Position numbers and translations under genes: made by a program. Shown here piece after piece: positions 59,309 to 64,000 of a stretch of 64,000 nt of DNA. Position 1 is the stretch's first letter, and each line of letters opens with the position of its first letter. This DNA is from Allobosea sp. 117. Lineage in GTDB: Bacteria > Pseudomonadota > Alphaproteobacteria > Rhizobiales > Xanthobacteraceae. A model generated the notes under the pieces. That model ran no database searches and was not told the origin of the DNA. It was given only the letters and a program-made list of their open reading frames with translations. The DNA is taken from assembly GCF_000702305.1 (NCBI RefSeq), contig NZ_JNLC01000015.1, positions 296,001 through 360,000 on the forward strand, read 5' to 3'.

Positions 59309-60079
59309 TTACAGGTCGCCGCTCACGGGGATCCGGTTGATCATATATTCGTAAGCGCTCTGAATGTGATAGCGCATGTATTCGCGCGCGTCGTCGGCGA
59401 GGCGGCGTTCGATCAGGCGCAGGATCTCGCGATGCTCGCCATTGATCCGGGTGCGATGGGCCACCGGGTCCGGCGCCTTGGTGGCGCTGCACAGCCGCAG
59501 ATAAACCTGGAAGCCGGGCTGCGAGATGACCATCTGCATCGACTTTTCCAGGAACGGGTTGTCGGCCGCGGCCACCACCGCCTGGTGGAAGTCGAAAGCC
59601 TCGAGCGGCTGCTGGCTGAAAGTCGGGAAATCGTAGGTCGCGGGATAGACGCATTCGCTGATCCGCTTCAGCGAAGCGGGGCCGTGGCGCAGCGCTGCGA
59701 AATAGGCCGCCTCGCTCTCGATCAGCAGACGAAACTCGAAGCAGCGCTGCAGGTCGCGCACACTTGCACCTTGCAGAACCTCCTTGCGCTTCGTCACCCC
59801 GCTCTCGCCTTCATGGATGACGACGGTGCCGGACCCCTGAACCGAGCGCACCAGTCCCTTGTCGCGCAATTTGGCGATCGCCGAGCGGACAACCGAACGC
59901 GACACCTGGAATTGCTGGGTCAGCTCATTCTCGGTCGGCAGCTTGCCCTCGAAGGGGATGCGGCCCTCCTCGATCCAGGCGAGCAGCGAACGATACACGG
60001 CGTCGCTTCGGCTCCCCTCGCGCAGCGGGGGTGCAACGTTCGGAAGGTCTGTCACGACCACGGGCGGCCTTGAATCCAT
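59309..60079 (-). CDS. GntR-family regulator, FadR/FCD subfamily
   Basis: A 256-residue regulator. The winged helix covers about residues 25-90 (DAVYRSLLAWIEEGRI, LPTENELTQQFQVSRSVVRSAIAKLRDKGLV, QGSGTVV). The FCD effector domain follows, with FHQAVVAAADNPFLEKSM and EHREILRLIERRLADDAREYMRYHI carrying the conserved metal-binding histidines. It is divergent from the IlvD-type gene and probably controls both arms of the sugar-acid cluster. Confidence 0.9.
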   Translation of the reverse strand: MDSRPPVVVTDLPNVAPPLREGSRSDAVYRSLLAWIEEGRIPFEGKLPTENELTQQFQVSRSVVRSAIAKLRDKGLVRSVQGSGTVVIHEGESGVTKRKEVLQGASVRDLQRCFEFRLLIESEAAYFAALRHGPASLKRISECVYPATYDFPTFSQQPLEAFDFHQAVVAAADNPFLEKSMQMVISQPGFQVYLRLCSATKAPDPVAHRTRINGEHREILRLIERRLADDAREYMRYHIQSAYEYMINRIPVSGDL

Positions 60080-60092
60080 GCGGCAACCGCTA

Positions 60093-60172
60093 ACACATTT
60101 TGTGTAAATTGGGCAAGCACTTCAACAAATATGAAACAAGTTAATTGACAGCCCGTCTGATGTCCGTAATTT
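60093..60172 (+). promoter_or_regulatory. Divergent control region between GntR and IlvD-type genes
   Basis: TTGACA (60145-60150) and TAATTT (60167-60172), 16 bp apart, form a good plus-strand promoter. Near the GntR start is the palindrome ACACA-TTT-TGTGT (60093-60105). A TATTTGT element (reverse of 60125-60131) lies between. Transcription would begin near 60180, which favours the TTG start at 60213 for the dehydratase. Confidence 0.5.
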
Positions 60173-60212
60173 GGCGGTGAATTTGTTATGGCATCTGCGG
60201 ACGAGGCCCCCC

Positions 60213-61937
60213 TTGAAGAAGATCTTGATCTCGGACCTCAGGAGCCAGCGTTGGTACAACGCGCCGGCGATGCGGACCTTCAACCACCGCTCGCGCACCT
60301 TCCAGATCGGCTATTCCAAGGCCGATTTCGAGAACAAACCGGTTATCGCCATCGTCAATACCTGGAGCGACTTCAACCAATGCCACTCGCACTTCAAGCA
60401 GCGTGTGGAGGAGGTGAAGCGCGGGGTGTGGCAGGCGGGCGGCTTCCCGATCGAGGTCCCGGCCATCTCGCTCAGCGAGCCGATGATGAAGCCCACCACC
60501 ATGCTCTACCGCAATCTGCTCGCCATCGAGACGGAGGAGGTCCTCCGGGCGCACCCGGTCGACGGCGCGGTGCTGATGGGCGGGTGCGACAAGACGACTC
60601 CGGGCCTGCTGATGGGCGCCTTCAGCATGAACCTGCCCTGCATATTCGTGCCAGCCGGCCCCATGCTCAACGCGCGCTGGCGCGGCCACACGCTCGGAAG
60701 CGGCAGCGACAACTGGAAGTTCTGGGACGAGAAGCGCGCAGGCAACATCACCGACGCCCAATGGCAGAGCATGGAGGAATCGATCGCCCGCTCACCTGGT
60801 CATTGCATGACGATGGGGACGGCTTCGACAATGACAAGTGCGGCCGAGGCTCTCGGCATGACGCTGCCGGGAGCCGCCTCGATCCCGGCAGCGGATTCCA
60901 ACCATGCCCGCATGGCCTCCGATTCGGGGCGTCGCGTCGTCGAGATGGTGTGGGAGGATCAGCGGCCCAAGACCTTCGTCGACATGCGGTCCTTCGAGAA
61001 CGCGGTGGCCGTGGTGATGGCGCTGGGCGGCTCCACCAATGCGGTCATTCACCTGATCGCCATGGCGCGCCGGCTGGCCATCCCGCTGGATCTTGAAACC
61101 TTCGACCGCATTTCGCGGCGCACGCCGGTGCTGGCCAATCTGCGCCCGTCCGGCAAGTTCCTCATGGAGGATTTCTATTACGCCGGCGGATTGCGGGCGC
61201 TGATCCGCAATATGCTCGAGCTGCTCAACGGCGACAGCCTCACCGCCAATGGCCGGACGCTCGCGGAGAATGTCGCCGATGCGGACTGCTTCGATGCGGA
61301 CATCATACGGCCGCTCGACCGCCCCATCCTCGCCGAGGGCGGGCTGGTGGTGCTCAAGGGCTCGCTCGCTCCCCGCGGCGCGGTGATCAAGCCGGCGGCA
61401 GCGACGCCCGCCCTGATGAAGCATCGTGGCCGGGCCGTCACCTTCGCCAGCCGCGACGACCTCGCCCGGCGCATCGACGATCCCGACCTCGACATCAGCG
61501 AGAACGACGTGATCGTCCTGAAGGGAGCAGGTCCCGTGGGTGCTCCCGGCATGCCCGAATGGGGGGCACTGCCCGTTCCGAAGAAGCTGCTCAAGAAAGG
61601 GGTGCGCGACATGCTGCGCATCTCCGACGCACGCATGAGCGGCACCAGCTTCGGAGCGTGCGTGCTGCACGTCTCGCCGGAGGCCGCGCGCGGTGGTCCG
61701 CTCGCGCTGGTGGAGGACGGTGACATCATCGAGATCGACGTGGCCGAGCGACGGCTCGACCTGCTCGTGCCGGAGGAGGAGCTGGCGCGCCGCCGTGCCG
61801 CATGGCGCGAGCCGGAGCCCTACTACTCGCGCGGCTATGGCGCGATGTTCGCCAGGCACGTGACCTCTGCCGACGAGGGCTGCGACTTTGATTTCCTCGG
61901 CCCGGCCGGCGAGACGCCCGAGCCCAAGATCTACTGA
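60213..61937 (+). CDS. IlvD/Edd-family sugar-acid dehydratase (L-arabonate dehydratase type)
   Basis: A 574-residue [Fe-S] dehydratase that converts an aldonate to a 2-keto-3-deoxy acid. The three cluster cysteines are Cys57 (NTWSDFNQCHSHF), Cys125 (GGCDKTTP) and Cys198 (GHCMTMGTASTM). FYYAGGLRALIRNML, LRPSGKFLMEDF and ISDARMSGTSFG are typical of pentonate dehydratases. The start is uncertain: TTG 60213 has GAGG upstream and suits the predicted transcript. An out-of-frame ATG at 60188 would join the gene if the run of six C at 60207-60212 were five. Followed by the RraA-type gene. Confidence 0.88.
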   Translation: MKKILISDLRSQRWYNAPAMRTFNHRSRTFQIGYSKADFENKPVIAIVNTWSDFNQCHSHFKQRVEEVKRGVWQAGGFPIEVPAISLSEPMMKPTTMLYRNLLAIETEEVLRAHPVDGAVLMGGCDKTTPGLLMGAFSMNLPCIFVPAGPMLNARWRGHTLGSGSDNWKFWDEKRAGNITDAQWQSMEESIARSPGHCMTMGTASTMTSAAEALGMTLPGAASIPAADSNHARMASDSGRRVVEMVWEDQRPKTFVDMRSFENAVAVVMALGGSTNAVIHLIAMARRLAIPLDLETFDRISRRTPVLANLRPSGKFLMEDFYYAGGLRALIRNMLELLNGDSLTANGRTLAENVADADCFDADIIRPLDRPILAEGGLVVLKGSLAPRGAVIKPAAATPALMKHRGRAVTFASRDDLARRIDDPDLDISENDVIVLKGAGPVGAPGMPEWGALPVPKKLLKKGVRDMLRISDARMSGTSFGACVLHVSPEAARGGPLALVEDGDIIEIDVAERRLDLLVPEEELARRRAAWREPEPYYSRGYGAMFARHVTSADEGCDFDFLGPAGETPEPKIY

Positions 61938-61985
61938 CCCCCGATCTTCGTACTTCCAGCATCTTCCGCCTCTCAGGGAAGCCCG

Positions 61986-62711
61986 ATGATGAACGAAGCC
62001 GACCAGGCCATTGTCGATCGCCTCAAACGCTGCGGCACCGCCACGATCTCGACCGTCCTGACCAAGCGCGGATTGAACCACGCGTTCATGTACGGCGTCT
62101 CGCCGCTGCCCGGCTCCCGGCCGCGCATGGTGGGGCGCGCCTTCACCATGCGCTCGGTCGCCATGCGCGAGGACAAGCTCGCAGCCGACAAGGCGATGGA
62201 TCCGCGGCTGAACCTGCAACGCCGCGCCACCGAAGAATGCGGGGTCGGCGAGGTGCTGGTGATCGATTGCCGTGGCGACGTGCACGGCGCGAGCGGCGGG
62301 CTGATGCTGTTCGAGCGGATGCGCGTGCGCGGCTGCGCCGGCGTGGTCTCGGACGGGGGGGTGCGCGATGCGTGGGAGATCGCCGAGAGCGGATTTCCGG
62401 TTTACGCCAGCGCCGTGTGCCCACCCAACAGCACGCTCGCCCACCGCTTCATCGATCTCAATGTGCCGGTCACCTGCGGCGGCGCGGCGGTCTATCCCGG
62501 CGACTTCATCGCCGCCGACCCGGACGGCGTCATGGTGATCCCGCAAGAGATCGCGGACGAGGTATCCCGCGAAGCCCTCGCCTATGAGCAGCAGGAGGAG
62601 TTCATCCTGCAACGGTTGCGCGACGGCGCCTCGATCTACGGCACCTATCCGCTCGACGAGGCGGGATTGGCAGACTATGCGGCTTGGCGCACGGCGCGGG
62701 ATCGGGGTTGA
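61986..62711 (+). CDS. RraA-like protein (HMG aldolase/dimethylmenaquinone methyltransferase family)
   Basis: A 241-residue protein. GEVLVIDCRGDVHGASGGLMLFERMRVRGCAGVVSDGGVRD holds the G-x20-R-D site that binds metal and keto acid in the aldolase members. Those enzymes cleave 4-hydroxy-2-keto acids or decarboxylate oxaloacetate. AGGGAAG precedes ATG 61986; Met 61989 is an alternative. Next to the aldonate dehydratase it is likely to cleave or decarboxylate the 2-keto acid product. RNase E inhibition is less likely in this setting. Confidence 0.85.
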   Translation: MMNEADQAIVDRLKRCGTATISTVLTKRGLNHAFMYGVSPLPGSRPRMVGRAFTMRSVAMREDKLAADKAMDPRLNLQRRATEECGVGEVLVIDCRGDVHGASGGLMLFERMRVRGCAGVVSDGGVRDAWEIAESGFPVYASAVCPPNSTLAHRFIDLNVPVTCGGAAVYPGDFIAADPDGVMVIPQEIADEVSREALAYEQQEEFILQRLRDGASIYGTYPLDEAGLADYAAWRTARDRG

Positions 62712-62774
62712 CTGGCCTTGCTACCCGGCCAGCGTGTCGCCGGCCTTCATCATGCCGGGGGAGGAACGCAGCCT

Positions 62775-63788
62775 GTGACTGCGCAAGAGATCATCAGCGC
62801 CGCCGCGCCAACGGCGCCGCTCCTTTCGGTACGCGACCTCTCGGTCCGCGCCGGCGCCTTGCCATTGGTCCATGAAATCAGCTTCGACCTCGAGCCGGGG
62901 ACGATGACGGCGCTCGTCGGCGAGTCCGGTAGCGGCAAGAGCCTGACGGCACAGGCCATACTCGGCCTGCTCAACCGCGAGGTCTATGCCGTCGCCGGCA
63001 CCGCAATGACCTTCCAGGGCCAGGCGCTCGGCTTCGACGGACAGAGCCGTCCGAGGGGATTCCACGGCGAGCTCACCGGCTATGTCATGCAGGACCCCTC
63101 ATCGGCACTCGATCCGACCATGACCGTCGGCCGCCAGATCGCCGAGATGTTCGTCGTCCATCGGGGCATGGACCGTCGCTCGGCATTGGGTGAAGCGGCG
63201 CGCATGCTCGACCGCGTGCGCATTCCCGACGCTGGCGCTCGCATCGACGATTATCCGCACCAATTCTCAGGCGGCATGAAGCAGCGCGTGCTGATCGCAA
63301 TGGCCGTCGCGCTGTCGCCCCGCCTGCTGGTCGCCGACGAGCCGACCACTGCCCTGGATGTGACGGTACAGGCCGACATTCTCGCCTTGATCGACGATCT
63401 GCGTCGGGAAATGCAAATGGCCGTGCTGATCATCACGCACGATTTCGGCGTGGTGTACCAGTGCGCCGACCGCGTGATGGTGATGTATGCTGGCAAGCTG
63501 GTGGAAGGCGGGGCGACGTTGCAGATCACCGAAAGCGGACGCCATCCCTATACGCGCGGGCTGATCGCCTCGATTCCCGACCTCGACGATCTCGATCGCC
63601 CCGTGGTGGCGATCCCCGGCCAGCCGCCGCGGCCGGAGCGTAGCTGGGACGGCAGTTGCGCCTTCCAGCCCCGGTGCTCGTTCAAGGCGCCGCGCTGCGC
63701 CGCCGAGGCGCCCGAAATGGAAACGCTCGGCGGCGGCGCGCTGGTGCGCTGTTTCGAATGGCGGCGCGTGGAAGAGAGCCCGTCATGA
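62775..63788 (+). CDS. Dipeptide/oligopeptide ABC ATPase (DppD/OppD-like)
   Basis: A 337-residue ATPase: Walker [10 protein letters not shown], signature [18 protein letters not shown], Walker [17 protein letters not shown]-terminal oligopeptide-type cysteine motif [20 protein letters not shown] follows. GTG 62775 has GGGAGGA nine bases upstream. The stop overlaps the next ATPase as ATGA. It probably powers the transporter whose receptor is encoded at 56653-58131. Confidence 0.92.
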   Translation: MTAQEIISAAAPTAPLLSVRDLSVRAGALPLVHEISFDLEPGTMTALVGESGSGKSLTAQAILGLLNREVYAVAGTAMTFQGQALGFDGQSRPRGFHGELTGYVMQDPSSALDPTMTVGRQIAEMFVVHRGMDRRSALGEAARMLDRVRIPDAGARIDDYPHQFSGGMKQRVLIAMAVALSPRLLVADEPTTALDVTVQADILALIDDLRREMQMAVLIITHDFGVVYQCADRVMVMYAGKLVEGGATLQITESGRHPYTRGLIASIPDLDDLDRPVVAIPGQPPRPERSWDGSCAFQPRCSFKAPRCAAEAPEMETLGGGALVRCFEWRRVEESPS

Positions 63789-64000
63789 CCGCGGTTCTGG
63801 CCGTCGAGCATCTGAACTTCGGCTACCCGATCGGCGGGCTGATTTCCGGCACCGGCGTCGCGGTCAAGGCGCTGGATGATGTCTCGCTGTCGGTCGAGCC
63901 CGGCCGCGTCCTCGGCATCGTCGGCGAATCCGGAAGCGGCAAGAGCACGCTGCTGCGTACCATCGTCGGCCTCAATCGCGGCTACACCGGCACGATCCGC
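63785..64000 (+). CDS. Dipeptide/oligopeptide ABC ATPase (DppF/OppF-like), 3' end outside window
   Basis: The first 72 residues are visible: [19 protein letters not shown], then [13 protein letters not shown] and Walker [13 protein letters not shown] 63785 overlaps the previous stop (ATGA). Signature and Walker B lie beyond the window. It forms the second nucleotide-binding subunit of the importer. Confidence 0.9.
   Translation, partial: MTAVLAVEHLNFGYPIGGLISGTGVAVKALDDVSLSVEPGRVLGIVGESGSGKSTLLRTIVGLNRGYTGTIR

Overview
The window is high-GC DNA (clearly above 60% by eye) of alphaproteobacterial type, most likely from a metabolically versatile soil or plant-associated member of the Hyphomicrobiales (Rhizobiales). 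This rests on protein resemblance and gene content: many solute-binding-protein-dependent transporters, LacI, IclR and GntR regulators, AmiC/AmiR pairs and frequent ATGA start/stop overlaps. No species is claimed. No rRNA, tRNA or CRISPR array was recognised. Nearly all of the sequence is accessory catabolic and transport DNA, interrupted by decayed gene fragments.

Layout. 1-800: 3' end of a PduO-type cobalamin adenosyltransferase and an MFS remnant. 1-4.8 kb: a TRAP transporter (DctQ, DctM, DctP) with an SDR protein that lacks the usual catalytic tyrosine. 4.9-11.1 kb, minus strand: a TPR-type regulator and an efflux set of two HlyD-like adaptors around a duplicated ABC-2 permease. 11.6-13.3 kb: a drug-efflux MFS gene divergent from a SoxR-like MerR gene, sharing a SoxR-box-like operator. 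13.4-15.3 kb: a second MFS gene joined to a 5'-truncated flavoprotein gene. 15.5-25.2 kb, minus strand: a LacI-controlled sugar ABC importer with FrlB-like deglycase, FrlC-like epimerase, FrlD-like kinase and a FAD oxidoreductase, best read as uptake and breakdown of a fructosamine (Amadori) compound. 25.8-34.9 kb, plus strand: an IclR-led cluster of unknown substrate with an NTF2-like protein, a CrtI-like flavoprotein, a cupin, a polyamine-type ABC importer and an amidohydrolase.

35.5-53.9 kb holds two divergent operons for uptake and hydrolysis of amide-like nitrogen compounds, each headed by its own AmiC sensor and AmiR antiterminator gene. Operon 1 (minus) encodes AmiC1, AmiR1, a five-gene branched-chain/urea-type ABC importer, an acetamidase/formamidase and a two-domain nitrilase-like protein whose second domain has lost its cysteine. 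Operon 2 (plus) encodes AmiC2, AmiR2, a single-domain nitrilase, a second importer with fused permease-ATPase, and a DUF1028 protein. Each has an intrinsic terminator where an AmiR protein could act: just before amiC1, and between amiR2 and the nitrilase gene. A near-consensus sigma-54 promoter precedes amiC2. This paired system is the most interesting part of the window.

54.3-64 kb: after an IS1182-like transposase remnant comes a sugar-acid cluster with an enolase-superfamily dehydratase, an Ldh-type dehydrogenase, a peptide-type binding protein, a 2-hydroxyacid dehydrogenase, a GntR regulator, an IlvD/Edd-family dehydratase, an RraA-type protein and Dpp/Opp-type ATPases running off the end.

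Recurring themes: long inverted repeats follow five of the six solute-binding protein genes, and at least seven gene remnants lie between the operons, which suggests repeated insertion and deletion of catabolic modules.
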